Positions 17,284-28,698 of a stretch of 64,000 nt of DNA are shown in pieces. The notes under the pieces were generated by a model. The model was not told the DNA's origin. It worked only from the letters and a program-made list of their open reading frames with translations, and ran no database searches. The stretch is from Planctomyces sp. SH-PL62 (lineage in GTDB: Bacteria; Planctomycetota; Planctomycetia; Isosphaerales; Isosphaeraceae): assembly GCF_001610895.1 (NCBI RefSeq), contig NZ_CP011273.1, positions 1,240,001 through 1,304,000 on the forward strand. The letters are read 5' to 3'. Position 1 is the first letter of the stretch. Each line of letters starts with the position of its first letter. The translations under genes and the position numbers were made by a program.

Positions 17284-18453
17284 ATGAGTTCGGCCACGCT
17301 CACGACGACCATGACCCGCGCCGTGAACCTGCCCGCCGGCGGCGACGTGGTGATCCGCGCCGTGGGGGTGAACTACGCCTACGGCGCCGGCGACACCCGG
17401 ACCCAGGTCCTGTTCGACAACCATCTGGAGATCAGCCGGGGCGAGGTCGTGATCATGACCGGGCCGTCGGGCTCCGGGAAGTCCACCCTCCTGACCCTGA
17501 TCGGCGCCCTCCGCAAGATGCAGTCGGGCTACCTGGAGGTGCTCCACAAGAACCTGTCCAGGGCCGGCGAGGCGGAGCAGGTCGACCTGCGGAAGGACGT
17601 GGGGTTCATCTTCCAGCAGCACAACCTGTTCTCCTCGCTCTCGGCGCTCGAGAACGTGCGCATGGCCACGGCGCTGAAGCCGGCGTCGGTCGGAGAGATG
17701 AACCGCCGTTGCGTCGACATGCTGACGCGGCTGGGGCTCGGAGACCGCATCCACCACCGGCCCGCCGAACTCTCCGGCGGCCAGAAGCAGCGGGTGGCGA
17801 TCGCCCGGGCGCTCGTCAACGAGCCCAAGATGGTCCTGGCCGACGAGCCGACCGCCTCGCTCGACGCCGAGTCGAGCGGGGTCGTGCTCGACCTGCTCCG
17901 CGGCCTGGCCGACGGCCCGACCCGGACGACGATCCTCCTGGTCACCCACGACCAACGGGTCATCGACAAGGCCGACCGGATCGTCAACATGGTGGGGGGC
18001 CGGATCGCCACGAACTCGCTCACCAAGGTCGCCGTGCGGATCGTCCGGGCCCTGGCCGCGTCCCCCTTCCTGGAAGGGCTCGGCGAGGCCACTCTCTCGC
18101 GGCTCGCCAACGCCATGACCGTGGAGACCCGCGTCCCGGGCGAGACGATCGTCGCCGAGGGGACGGAGTGCGACCGCTTCTACATCATCGGCTCGGGCGT
18201 GGCCGACGCCTACCAGGACGGCCGGTACGAGGAGGAGAAGTGCTACGGCGAGAGCTTCGGCATGATCTCCTCGTACTTCAAGCGGCCGGTCCCTGAGACC
18301 GTGACCGCGAGGACCGAGATGGAACTCTACGTCCTGACGAAGGACGACTTCCTGGCGGCGCTGGCCGAGGACCAGTCGTTCGAGACCCGGATCCGCAACC
18401 TTCTCGCCGGCGCGTCGTTGGCCGCCCCGCCGCCGGTCCCGACCACCCCCTGA
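17284..18453 (+). CDS. ABC exporter ATPase (DevA/LolD-like) fused to a cyclic-nucleotide-binding domain
   Basis: 389 aa. Residues ~22-245 are a MacB/LolD/DevA-type ATPase: Walker A 'GPSGSGKST' (60-68), Q-loop 'IFQQHNLF', signature 'LSGGQKQR' (163-170), Walker B 'MVLADEP' (183-189) and H-loop His222. Residues ~255-370 form a separate CRP/EPAC-type cNMP-binding domain ('LSRLANAMTVETRVPGETI', 'FYIIGSGVADAY', 'YGESFGMISS', then Arg334), roughly keeping the Gly-Glu...Arg phosphate-binding cassette. Exporter ATPases of this class normally end after the nucleotide-binding domain, so the fusion implies gating by a cyclic nucleotide or a structural role. It is the last gene of the operon, 25 bp after permease 2. 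Confidence 0.93.
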   Translation: MSSATLTTTMTRAVNLPAGGDVVIRAVGVNYAYGAGDTRTQVLFDNHLEISRGEVVIMTGPSGSGKSTLLTLIGALRKMQSGYLEVLHKNLSRAGEAEQVDLRKDVGFIFQQHNLFSSLSALENVRMATALKPASVGEMNRRCVDMLTRLGLGDRIHHRPAELSGGQKQRVAIARALVNEPKMVLADEPTASLDAESSGVVLDLLRGLADGPTRTTILLVTHDQRVIDKADRIVNMVGGRIATNSLTKVAVRIVRALAASPFLEGLGEATLSRLANAMTVETRVPGETIVAEGTECDRFYIIGSGVADAYQDGRYEEEKCYGESFGMISSYFKRPVPETVTARTEMELYVLTKDDFLAALAEDQSFETRIRNLLAGASLAAPPPVPTTP

Positions 18454-18514
18454 CCGCGGCGCGCGTCCGATCGACGCCTTCCGCCCCATTCCCACCTGAC
18501 CCGAGGGTTCGCTG

Positions 18515-19942
18515 ATGAACCGATCGCCGTTCCAGATCGCCGCCCTGCTCCTGTCGATCGCCTCCCCCACCCTGGCGCTCGCCGCCGAGCCGGTGGCCGT
18601 GGGGGTCGCCAAGGTCGACGTGACGCCCACCCACCCCGTGCTGCTCACCGGCTACGGCCATCGCGTCGGCGAGCACGAGGCCGTCGACGCCCCCATCTCG
18701 GCCCGGGCGCTGGCCATCGGGGACTCCGATCCCGTGGTCCTCGTCGCCGTTGAGAACTGCGGCGTCCCGGCGCCTGTCGTCGCCGAGGCCCGCCGCCTGA
18801 TCGCCGAGAAGGGGGGCTTCAACCCGGCCCGACTGGTGGTCGCCTCGACCCATACCCACAACGCGCCCTCGCTCGTCGGCTACGCCCCGCTGATCTGGGA
18901 AGGTCGCGAGACGCCCGAGCAGCATGAGCGGGTCGTCGCCTACACGCGATGGCTGACCGACAAGATCGTCGAGGTCGCCCTGGCGGCCGTCCGCGATCGC
19001 AAGCCGGCCGAGCTCTCCTGGGGCCAGGGCCGCGCCAAGTTCGGCGGCAACCGCCGCTGGATGAAGGACGGCCAGTGGATCGGGTTCGGGTTCGCCGAGA
19101 AGGCCCCGGTCGACCACAGCATGCCCGCGATGTTCGCCCGCCGCGACGGCGAGCTCGTCGCCGTGTGGGCCAACTACGCCTGCCATTGCACCAGCGCCGG
19201 GTCCGAGAACCGCGTCGGGGGCGACTGGGCCGGGTTCGCCGCGACCGACATCGAGCAGGACGCCCCGGGCGCCACGGCCCTGATCACCATCGGCTGCGGC
19301 GCCGACGTCGGCCCCCAGCCGACCGGCAGCATCGACCTCTCGCGCCGCCACGGCCGCGCCCTCGCCGACGAGGTCGCCCGCCTCGCGAAAACCTCGCTCA
19401 CCCCCCTCGAGGCCGCCCCGGAGGTCGTCGAGAAGACCATCGAGCTCCCCCTCGAAACGACGTACGACCGCGCCCACTGGGAGAAGGAGGCCCGGCGCGA
19501 GGGCTTCGAGGGCCGACACGCCAAACGGATGCTCGCCCAGCTCGACCGCGACGGCAAGCTGCCGTCGGCCGTCCCGTACCCGATCGCGACCTGGCGGTTC
19601 GGCGACGACCTGGCGATCGTCTTCCTCCCCGGCGAGGTGACCGTCGACTACGCCGTCCGGCTCAAGCGCGAGATGGACTGGACCCGACTCTGGGTCAACG
19701 GCTGGAGCAACGACGTCCCCGGCTACATCCCCTCGCGGCGCATCCTGGCCGAAGGCGGCTATGAGCCCGACTTCTCGCAGATCTACTACGGATGGCCCTC
19801 GCGCTACAACCCGGCCGTCGAGGACCTCCTGATCTCGACCGTCGAATCCCTCCTGGGCGACACCTACCAGCGGACGGCCGCGACGCCCGAGCCGGACTTC
19901 CTGCTCGTCCCCGAGGCGCTCATCCCGTCGATGAAGAAGTAA
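18515..19942 (+). CDS. Exported neutral/alkaline ceramidase-like protein
   Basis: 475 aa. It has a signal peptide of ~24 residues ('IAALLLSIASPTLALAAEP'). The mature part follows the N-terminal domain of neutral/alkaline non-lysosomal ceramidases: 'VGVAKVDVTPTHPVLLTGYG' near the start, the zinc-binding 'ASTHTHNAPS', a further His in 'ANYACHCTSAG', and 'PGEVTVDYAVRL' late in the protein. Many planctomycetes carry multiple such proteins, often with unproven substrates. At ~450 residues it is shorter than true ceramidases and lacks their C-terminal domain. Amide hydrolysis of a lipid or other amide is plausible but inferred. A REP-like hairpin follows and probably ends the transcript. Confidence 0.85.
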   Translation: MNRSPFQIAALLLSIASPTLALAAEPVAVGVAKVDVTPTHPVLLTGYGHRVGEHEAVDAPISARALAIGDSDPVVLVAVENCGVPAPVVAEARRLIAEKGGFNPARLVVASTHTHNAPSLVGYAPLIWEGRETPEQHERVVAYTRWLTDKIVEVALAAVRDRKPAELSWGQGRAKFGGNRRWMKDGQWIGFGFAEKAPVDHSMPAMFARRDGELVAVWANYACHCTSAGSENRVGGDWAGFAATDIEQDAPGATALITIGCGADVGPQPTGSIDLSRRHGRALADEVARLAKTSLTPLEAAPEVVEKTIELPLETTYDRAHWEKEARREGFEGRHAKRMLAQLDRDGKLPSAVPYPIATWRFGDDLAIVFLPGEVTVDYAVRLKREMDWTRLWVNGWSNDVPGYIPSRRILAEGGYEPDFSQIYYGWPSRYNPAVEDLLISTVESLLGDTYQRTAATPEPDFLLVPEALIPSMKK

Positions 19943-19966
19943 CCACCCGAGTCGGGCCGTTCACGT

Positions 19967-19988
19967 CCTTCCCCCACCAGGGGGAAGG
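19967..19988. terminator. REP-like perfect hairpin between convergent genes
   Basis: CCTTCCCCC (19967-19975), loop ACCA, GGGGGAAGG (19980-19988): a 9-bp perfect stem 25 bases after the ceramidase-like gene and before the convergent DUF4038 gene. The sequence matches the first hairpin of the REP-like elements at 32.7-33.0 kb and 46.5-48.2 kb, and a degenerate copy of the rest follows to ~20035. Confidence 0.7.
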
Positions 19989-20042
19989 CATGATCGCGTC
20001 AGCATTCCTTCTCCCATCTGCCCCCTCATCCGGCGTTTGGGA

Positions 20043-21485
20043 TCAGTCCCCCGTGAGCGGTCGGCCCGGCGGCGGGAAGTTTCGGGAGGCGTCGTCGAGG
20101 ACCAGGATCCAGTCGAGCGCTTCGCCGGGGGCGGGGGGGCCGAATCGACGCTCGCCTTCGTTGGGGAACTCGCCGATCGACTCGGCCTCGCCGGTGCGGG
20201 GGTTGAACCACCAGGCGCGGACCTTGGGCCCCTTGACGACGTCCATTCTGACCGAGAACGCCCGGCCGACCGGCGCGTAGATCATGGCGTAGGAGCCGTC
20301 GCGGTCGCGGGTGGCGACGAAGCGGTAGCGGCCCGCGCCGGGCACGGAGGTCGGCACGCGATCGGCGACGATCAACGAGTCGTCGGGGATGCGCGAGGCC
20401 GTCGGTCGCGACTCGATCAGTCGGCGGCCGTGCTGCATCTGGGCTGCGCCCGGGTCGTCGAGGGCCTCATGCCAGGGGAGGAGCGGGTTGTTGATCGGGG
20501 GGCGTCCCGGCTGCCACATCTGCCAGACCGAGTGGTGGCCGTAGGTGTGGCCGCAGGCCCCGGAGAAGAGGTCCCAGTAGAGCGGCCGGCGCACGTCGGC
20601 GGCGATCGAGTGGCCGTTGCGATCGGCCTTGAACGAGATCGGATGGGCCTCGTAGAGCGGCTCGCCGTCGATCACCGGCTTCGGGGGCAGGAGGTCGTAA
20701 TCCGGGCGTGTGTGGTCATACGTGCCGGTGTAGTCGGTATTGTGGCCGTTCTGCCGCATGTTGAACGAGAGCCAGTCCGCGTCGTGGAACCACCGCGACG
20801 AGCCCTGGCCGCCCGTCGGATGGAAGCTGATCAGCCTCCGTCCGCCGTCTCCCCGCCGCAGGCCCCGCGCCATGGATTCGATCAAAGCCTTCTGGTCGTC
20901 GTTCTCGACGTTGCGGTCGCCGCCGAGGATCCAGATCACCCCCTTGCCGCCGTACCGCCGGCCGAGCCATTCGCCGTACTTCCCGGCGTTCTCGGCGTTG
21001 AACAGCGGCTTGCCGTCCTTGATCGGCTCGTGCCAGTAGCGTCCCCAGGTGGGCAAAAATCCGATGGTCAAGCCGAGGGCGTTGGCGCGGTCGACGATGA
21101 AGTCGACGTGGTCCCAGTAGTCGTCGCTCGGGCCGTCGCTCACCGCCGGCCGGGCCGGGTCGAGGTCGACCAGGGGGAGATGGCCGTAGGCGTTGGGCGT
21201 GGAATGGCCGTCAAGCTCGGCGAGGGCGACGGCCTGGATGACCGTGAACCCCTTGCGGGCGCGGTCGCTCAGGTAGCGCTCGGCCTCCCCGCGGTCGAGG
21301 CGGTGGAACAGCTCCCAGGCGGTGTCGCCCAGGTAGAAGAAGGGCTCGCCGTCTTCGGCCAGCAGGAGACGGCCGTCGTCACTGACGCGGGCCGGGAACC
21401 TGGACTTCGGCTCGTCGGCCCGAGCGGGGGCGAGGGTGAGGGAAGCCAGCGCGGCGACCAGCAGGATCCTGGGGAGCGGAGTCAT
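20043..21485 (-). CDS. Exported DUF4038 / apiosidase-like glycoside hydrolase
   Basis: 480 aa from ATG 21485, chosen because it opens with a signal peptide ('[19 protein letters not shown]'); the frame is open upstream but not protein-like. Residues ~30-370 form the TIM-barrel of the DUF4038/GH140 family: '[15 protein letters not shown]', '[19 protein letters not shown]', '[16 protein letters not shown]', '[14 protein letters not shown]'. Asp in 'GGDRN' and Glu in 'DGEPLYE' are the likely catalytic acids. The C-terminal ~90 residues match the putative collagen-binding domain usual for the family ('[19 protein letters not shown]'). It probably hydrolyses plant or algal polysaccharide side chains outside the cytoplasm. 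The substrate is unproven. Confidence 0.88.
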   Translation of the reverse strand: MTPLPRILLVAALASLTLAPARADEPKSRFPARVSDDGRLLLAEDGEPFFYLGDTAWELFHRLDRGEAERYLSDRARKGFTVIQAVALAELDGHSTPNAYGHLPLVDLDPARPAVSDGPSDDYWDHVDFIVDRANALGLTIGFLPTWGRYWHEPIKDGKPLFNAENAGKYGEWLGRRYGGKGVIWILGGDRNVENDDQKALIESMARGLRRGDGGRRLISFHPTGGQGSSRWFHDADWLSFNMRQNGHNTDYTGTYDHTRPDYDLLPPKPVIDGEPLYEAHPISFKADRNGHSIAADVRRPLYWDLFSGACGHTYGHHSVWQMWQPGRPPINNPLLPWHEALDDPGAAQMQHGRRLIESRPTASRIPDDSLIVADRVPTSVPGAGRYRFVATRDRDGSYAMIYAPVGRAFSVRMDVVKGPKVRAWWFNPRTGEAESIGEFPNEGERRFGPPAPGEALDWILVLDDASRNFPPPGRPLTGD

Positions 21486-21613
21486 GGGCGGTGCTTTCCG
21501 GCCCGAGGCCGTGGGAAAGGCGCATGACGAAGGGTCGTCGGACCCCGCCATTTCGGCGCGACCGACGACCCCTCGGTGGTTTCCGCACGTTTTACGCGAA
21601 CCGGCGGCCGACT

Positions 21614-22969
<1,356 letters not shown>

Positions 22970-23080
22970 TCACTCGTTTCCGATCCCGGGGGCCGGTCGG
23001 TCCGAGTCAGGTCTGCTGATGCGCCCGTCCCAGCCGGGTGACGGGGCGCCCTCCATCGTAGACCGGCATCCCTCGCGCGG

Positions 23081-25912
23081 TCAATTCGCAGCGGCCCGCC
23101 GCATCGGGGCGAGACGACGCGCCGAGGCGGCGGGGGGGCTCGGTTTGGGGATCGTTCCCGCGCCCGAGGCCGGGCTTCGAGACATCTGGGCCAGCCGGAA
23201 GCGATGCGGGCCGGGACTCGTCGTCAGGGGGTACTGGTAATACTCGGCCGCCCCGGTGGCGACGTCGATCCGGAAGCCGGGCTCCTCGCGGACGTGGAGA
23301 CGGGTCCCTTCGGGCGTCGCCTCGATCGAGTCCAGGGTCCAGGATCGTGAGCTGCCGTCGCCGTGCTCCACGAACAGGGTCCGGCCGGCGACCGCGAGGT
23401 CCTCCGGCAATTTCCCGGGGGTGAGGAACCAGCCGCGCCCCCGCTCGCTCGATTCGCGGGTCGCGGCGGTGATCGTCCCTCGGAGGCCCTTGTGGGAGAC
23501 GAGGCGGCCGGCCGCCTCCACGAAGGAGCCGCCGGCCAGGACGACGTCGTCGCCCCGGACCCGCACGGCCAGGCCGTCGGTGGCGACGTACCGGCCGTTG
23601 GCGAGCTGGACGCGGACGGGGGTCCCGGCGGTGCGGTTGAAGACCAGATGCTCGGAGCCTTCCGGCGATTCGACGAGCACGACGACGGCCTCCCCGATCG
23701 ACTCGACCCGGCCGACCCGGTCCAGCGGCGCGAGGCCGGGGACCATCGGTTCGAAGACGGTGACGAAGACCGAGGCCAGGTTTCCGCCGTCCTCGGTGCG
23801 CCGACGGACGATCAGGCCGGAGCGGCTCGACGCCGCCTGCGCGGCCTCCGCGCCGGCCGCCGAGACGTCGGCGGAGTCGGCCGTGACGAGCGTCGCGGGC
23901 ATGTCTCCCAGCAGGTGCAGCTTCAGGGGGGCGGCGGGCGACGGCCCTCCGAGAGAGACCTGGGTGGGGCCGGAGACGGCCGCCTGGAGCCGGGGGCGGA
24001 ACTCGCCGTAGGCCTGGACGAACCAGCGGCCTTCCTCGGGTCGGGCTTCGGGCAGGAACGTGATCGAAGGGGGCAGGAGGCTCCCCGCCGCCGGCGACGA
24101 GGCGGAGTGGGGCCGCCACGCCTCCTTGCGGCCGGGCGCGGCGTGGAAGATCTGGTCGTGCTGGAGCCCGCCGTCCACCTCGAAGATCGACACGGCGTAG
24201 GTCCGCTCGGCCGAACGGCTCAAGAGGAAGGTCTGGCGGTATCGGCTCGTCGAGATCGGATAGGCGAAGCGGTCGGCGGCGGTGACCACCTGGAAGTCGG
24301 GGTCGGCGGCGAAGAACTTGAAGTCGCTGCCGGGCGTCGGGATCCGCGCGGCCTGGGGCGTCTCGCGCTGGTTGAGGCCGTCGACGACCACCGTGTTGTG
24401 GCTGGCGGTGGCCAGGTCCCAGCCGTTGGCCGTGGGGGGCCGCTCGTCCAGGTCGTCGATCAGCGGGACCCCCCCCGCGCTCAGGCGGAAGGCGAGCCGG
24501 GGGGAGCGGCGATCGGTCAGCCCGTCCGGGCCTCGAAGCTCGACGTCGAGGGAGTGAGGGCCCTCGCCGGCGGAGAGGAGGGCGAGCCCCGCGCCCCCGA
24601 GGAGCATCGGCCGACGCGACGCCTGGTAGCTGGCCTCCACGGGCCAGGAGACGCGCTGGACGTCCTGATCCGGGGGCCGCGAGGGGACCGCCGCGCCGGC
24701 GACCCTCGCCAGGTCGATCAGGGGCAGGGTCGACTTGCCGACGACTCCCTTGTCGGCCCCGGCGCCCGCCAGGCCGTCGATCCAGCCGTCGAGCAGGCCG
24801 AGCACGCGGCGATGGCCGAGGACGTCGCCGCTCCGCCAGAAGCCGTCGTGGTAGAAGCCGCGGCGGGTGAATTCGTCGATGCGGGCGAGGGCCTCGCGGA
24901 CCATCGCGTCGCTGCCGACCAGCCGGCCGACGCTGAGGAGGCCCCGGTAGACGTGGAGCGAGTCCTCGGTGTAATCGTCCGGCTGGCGGCTGGACAGCTC
25001 GGCCGAGGCGACGAAGAGGTCCTCCTCGATCGTCCGCTTCGGGTCGTCGCATTCGAGCAGGCGGCCGGCCTCGGGCCAGTCGGCCCCGTCGCGGAGGAGG
25101 CTGTAGGCGAGCAACAGGTTCATGGGCGTTTCAAGGCTGCCGTTCCACTCCCACTTGCCGGTCTGGAAGCCGCGGCGGTACGGCGGCGGCACGCGGGCCG
25201 GGAGCAATTGCTTGGCGATCCCCGGCTGGTCGTTGTGCATCGCGTATTTCGGATAGACCTGGGCGAACCGCAGGATCAGCGCCGCGGCCGCCTGCGCGAG
25301 CTTCGGGTCGCGCTCGGCCGGCTTGGATTCCGACCAGCGGACCGCCGCGTACAGGGCGGCCTTGGAAAGGAAGGCGCGGGCCTCGTAGTCGCGCTTGGCG
25401 TCCAGGTAGAGGCGTTCGTCGGCGTATCCGGCCTTCTCCAGGACCACGACGTGATAAGGGTAGGCGTGCCAGACGTTCGGCAGCACTTCCACCTTCTCGG
25501 TCGGGACGAGGCCGTCGGCCTTGTTGGGGACGGGGAAGGCGGGGCTGGGGAAGGTCCCCTTGCACTTGCGGCACTCGACCACCTTGGGCTGCTCGATCGA
25601 CCAGGCCAGGGGGTCGTTCCGTTCGGGCTCGCCGCAGGCCGGGCAGGCGCAGAATTTCAGGCCGGACTGCACGGGGACGAGGTCGGCGAGTTCCTTGGGC
25701 GACAGCTTCAGCAGGGCCTGGGCCTGCGGCCCCCCCCAGAACCGATCCTGCCATTCCTTGGGGAGCCGGACGGCCCCCAGGGGAGGGTTGGAGGGCGTCG
25801 CCTGGGCCTTGGCCTCGACCGGGACCCAGAGGGCCGCAAGCGTCGCGGCGGCGAGCGCGAATCCCAACAGGCCCGAGAGGGCTCGGCGCGGACGTGGCGG
25901 TCGGCGATTCAT
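23081..25912 (-). CDS. Exported heparinase II/III-like polysaccharide lyase
   Basis: 943 aa. It has an N-terminal signal peptide ('GLLGFALAAATLAALWV', about 34 residues). Near residue 90 a zinc-ribbon-like pair of motifs appears ('CACPACG' ... 'CRKCKG'). Residues ~120-400 are helical, matching the (alpha/alpha) toroid of heparinase II/III and alginate lyases. The beta-sandwich half contains the family hallmark 'SHNTVVVDGLNQRE' and 'RYRQTFLLSRSAERTYAV'. Its likely role is cleavage of uronic-acid-containing polysaccharide in the periplasm. The exact substrate cannot be told. ThiC lies 129 bp downstream on the same strand but is probably independent. Confidence 0.85.
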   Translation of the reverse strand: MNRRPPRPRRALSGLLGFALAAATLAALWVPVEAKAQATPSNPPLGAVRLPKEWQDRFWGGPQAQALLKLSPKELADLVPVQSGLKFCACPACGEPERNDPLAWSIEQPKVVECRKCKGTFPSPAFPVPNKADGLVPTEKVEVLPNVWHAYPYHVVVLEKAGYADERLYLDAKRDYEARAFLSKAALYAAVRWSESKPAERDPKLAQAAAALILRFAQVYPKYAMHNDQPGIAKQLLPARVPPPYRRGFQTGKWEWNGSLETPMNLLLAYSLLRDGADWPEAGRLLECDDPKRTIEEDLFVASAELSSRQPDDYTEDSLHVYRGLLSVGRLVGSDAMVREALARIDEFTRRGFYHDGFWRSGDVLGHRRVLGLLDGWIDGLAGAGADKGVVGKSTLPLIDLARVAGAAVPSRPPDQDVQRVSWPVEASYQASRRPMLLGGAGLALLSAGEGPHSLDVELRGPDGLTDRRSPRLAFRLSAGGVPLIDDLDERPPTANGWDLATASHNTVVVDGLNQRETPQAARIPTPGSDFKFFAADPDFQVVTAADRFAYPISTSRYRQTFLLSRSAERTYAVSIFEVDGGLQHDQIFHAAPGRKEAWRPHSASSPAAGSLLPPSITFLPEARPEEGRWFVQAYGEFRPRLQAAVSGPTQVSLGGPSPAAPLKLHLLGDMPATLVTADSADVSAAGAEAAQAASSRSGLIVRRRTEDGGNLASVFVTVFEPMVPGLAPLDRVGRVESIGEAVVVLVESPEGSEHLVFNRTAGTPVRVQLANGRYVATDGLAVRVRGDDVVLAGGSFVEAAGRLVSHKGLRGTITAATRESSERGRGWFLTPGKLPEDLAVAGRTLFVEHGDGSSRSWTLDSIEATPEGTRLHVREEPGFRIDVATGAAEYYQYPLTTSPGPHRFRLAQMSRSPASGAGTIPKPSPPAASARRLAPMRRAAAN

Positions 25913-25979
25913 CCGTGAAGGTCTCCGGGATTCGTCGCTCGGGGCGTCGAGCGGGCCGGCGCGGCGGGGCGGTCGGGAG

Positions 25980-26294
25980 TCAGCCGGCGGGGTCGGGGGG
26001 CGTCGAGGGGGCCTCGTCGGGGGCGTCTTCGAGGTCCGTGTCGCGACGATCGGGGTCGAGCCGGAACAGGCGGATTTCGCCCATGACCTCGCCGACCTCG
26101 AGCTTGAGGCGGTCGCGGTTGGCGCGCGCTCGGGCGAGCTGCGCGTCGCGGTGCTCCGGGCAGGCCAGGCCGTAGTTCTTCAACTCGCGGCGGGGTCCGT
26201 CGCTCCAGAGAGCGCCGGCCTTGTATACGGCCGTCTCCTCGCAGCCGGGCGCGGAACAGACCGGCCGGTAGCGGAAGCGTGTGGGCGGCTCCAT
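25980..26294 (-). CDS. Small Cys/His-rich hypothetical protein
   Basis: 104 aa from ATG 26294, which is preceded by GAGGAG at about 10 nt; the frame extends upstream but only as Pro/Ser low complexity. 'PVCSAPGCEETAVYKAG' followed ~25 residues later by 'LACPEHRDAQ' gives a Cys-Cys...Cys-His set that could bind one zinc. The second half is charged and helical, ending in an acidic Pro-rich tail. I do not recognise a named family. It lies between the heparinase-like gene and the parvulin gene, all on the same strand. Confidence 0.75.
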   Translation of the reverse strand: MEPPTRFRYRPVCSAPGCEETAVYKAGALWSDGPRRELKNYGLACPEHRDAQLARARANRDRLKLEVGEVMGEIRLFRLDPDRRDTDLEDAPDEAPSTPPDPAG

Positions 26295-26491
26295 CCAGCG
26301 GCGCTCCTCTTCGCGGTTCGACCCGGGCTTCGGTCCCGGGCTGGGGTCAGGATACCCCGGAGGCGCTTTCAGGGCAACGGCGACCAGGGCCGCAGGGCGG
26401 GATGGGACGAGGTGAGGCGGGCTGGACGCAAAAGGGAAAGGGAGGGGGAGAGGGGAAGCAGAAGGAGAAGGAGAAGGGACGGAAGCCGGCG

Positions 26492-28377
26492 TCACCGGCT
26501 GATCTGGCGAGGGTCGCTCTCGGTGCCGTCGAAGATGGTGGTGATGAACGTCTTCTTGCGGATGGTGGCGAGGAGGGCCCGGCGCTCGTGCTCGGTCTTC
26601 TCGGCCTGGAGGACGCGGCGGATCTTGTCTTGCAGCTCGGCGAACGAGGCGGGGCCGCCCGCGCGTCGAGATTCGACGCGGACGATATGGAAGCTCGAAG
26701 GTCCTTCGATGACGTCGCTGGCGGCGTTCAGGGGGAGCGACTCGATGGCCTGGTTCACCTCGGCCACGATGTAACTGCCCGGCGCGGTCTCCATCAGGCC
26801 GCCGTCGGCCTTGATCCGGCTCGGGCCCTCGCTCTCGGCGGCGGCCAGGGCGGCGAAGTCCTCGCCCTTGCGGAGGCGCAGGAGCAGGGCGTCGATCTTG
26901 GCGCGGGCCTCGGCGGGCGAGGCGTGGCGCGCCTTGTCGACCAGGATCTCGCGCCAGACGATCGCGGCGGAGCGGAGGTTTTCCTTGTCGTTGACGTGCT
27001 TGTTGTAGTACTCCAGCATCTCCGGGAGGCCGACGGCGATCTTGCCGCTCAGCTTCTGCTGCATGAAGACGTGGGCGAGGAACTCCTGCCGGAAGGTGTG
27101 CTTCATGGCGTCGAGCGACCGCCCCGCCTCCTCGAGCTTCCGCTTGAGCTGGGTCTCGTCCTCGGCGAAGTTCTGGCGGAGCAGGGGAGAGAGCTCCTCG
27201 TCTCGCCAGTACTTGTCGGCGGCGTCCTGGAGGCGGGTGATCTGCTTCTCGTCCTTGAGCTGGTGCTTGGCCTCCTGGATCAGCAGGGTGCGCTCGATGA
27301 GGGAGGCCAGGACGTACTTGGCGATCGTGTTCTGCTCCTCGCGCGAGAGCTGTCCGGGCTTGCCCCCCTGCTTGCGGATGACTTCCTTGACGGCCGCGAC
27401 CAGCTCGCGGAGCGTGATGACCTCGTCGCCGACGCGGGCCGCGGCGCGGCCCGCCTCCTTCCAGTTGGCGTCGTCGACGACGTCGACCGCGGGGGCGGTC
27501 GTCGTCGCGGAGACCTGACGGACGGCGCCGTCGCGAGGCGCGGACCGGCGCAACGCCGTGGGCGGAGCCGCCGGCTCCGGCGCGGCGGGTTCGAGTGGGG
27601 GGCCGGGGCCAGGGCCGGACCCTCTTCGGCTGGAGCCGGAGCCGGGGCCGGGGCTGGCTCGGGGGCCGGAGCGGCCTTGGGCTTCTCCTCGATCGCCGGC
27701 ATCAACTCGGGACTCGGCCCCAGCAACGGATCGCCTTCGGGCTCGGCCGGAGCGGGAGCGGGAGCCGGGGTGGGCGCCGGAGCCGGGGCGGGCGCCGGCG
27801 CGTCGGCGGCTTCGGGAGCGGGGACGTCGATCGCCGGCATCAGCTCGGGGCTCGGCCCCAGCAGGGGATCGCCTTCGGGCTCGGCGAGGGCGGCGGCGGC
27901 GGCAGCGACGGGAGCCGGCGTCGGCGTCGGCGTCGGCGTGGGATCGGCTTCGAGGGCCGGGGGGAGCGGCGGCGCGTCATCGGCCGCGACCGGGAGTTCG
28001 GCCGGCGCGAAGCCTTCGGCGGGCTCGGCCGTCGGGGCCGTCGCAAGCTCGCGCGGCGGATCGCTCCATCGGGTTTGCGAAGCGGCGGGGACGGCGGCGG
28101 CGGGACGGCCGTCCGACGCGGCCACCTTGGGCGCGAGGCCCGTCTCGGGCCGCTTCGAGATCAACGGGTGGCCCGACCAGTTTGGGTTGGCCGGGTCGGG
28201 GAGCGTGGTCTTCGCCACGGACGGCGCCGTCCCCCGGTTGATCGTGTCGTGGATCGACGGCACCGCCTCCATCCCGACCGGCCCGTCCGCCGTCTCGGGC
28301 AGCCGCGCGGATCGCGATTGCGCGCAGCCGCCGACCGCGATTCCGACCAGGGCGACTGCGAGGATCTGTCTCTTCAT
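26492..28377 (-). CDS. Lipoprotein-anchored parvulin-type peptidyl-prolyl isomerase, frameshifted in a C6 run
   Basis: Two overlapping frames make one protein of ~628 aa. From ATG 28377 (GGAG upstream) comes a lipoprotein signal ('LAVALVGIAVGGC', Cys20 the lipid site) and a long Ala/Pro-rich linker containing two copies of 'EPEGDPLLGPSPELMPAI'. The second part, in the -1 frame to 26492, continues 'AALRRSAPRDG'-like linker into a SurA/PrsA-type chaperone: helical N-domain ('VGDEVITLRELVAAVKEVI'), then a PpiC parvulin domain ('AIVWREILVDKARHASPAE', 'GEDFAALAAAESEG', 'SSFHIVRVESRRAG'). One extra C in the run at 27597-27602 joins them. It would assist folding of exported proteins. Either the gene is broken or the assembly lacks a base. 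Confidence 0.85.
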
Positions 28378-28698
28378 GCTTCCGTCTCCATCCTTGGAGA
28401 GCCGCAGCCCCGGCGCGCGGTGCGGACGGGCTCGTCCGCCGGACCTCGACGGCCCGGCTCGCGACGGCCGATCGCCACGCGTCGCCTCCACAAATCGGCT
28501 CGCTCCGAAGCCGGCCCCGCGAGATAGGTCCGGGGTCGCGTCGGATTCCGTCGGGATCGTCGAATCGAGGACGAGGGGTACGCGGAATCCCGCGCAGCGC
28601 AAGATAGCGGAATCCCGATTCCGGGCAAGGTCGATCGGCGGGCCGCCTCGCGATTCGCGACGGCCCGCCGATCGGCTCGTTTCGGGGAGGCGGCGGGA
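28378..28698. other. Intergenic, no gene seen
   Basis: 320 bp between the Gfo/Idh/MocA gene (ending at 28699) and the start of the parvulin lipoprotein gene, both on the minus strand. It should contain the promoter of the lipoprotein gene. No repeat or clear hairpin is seen. Confidence 0.5.
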
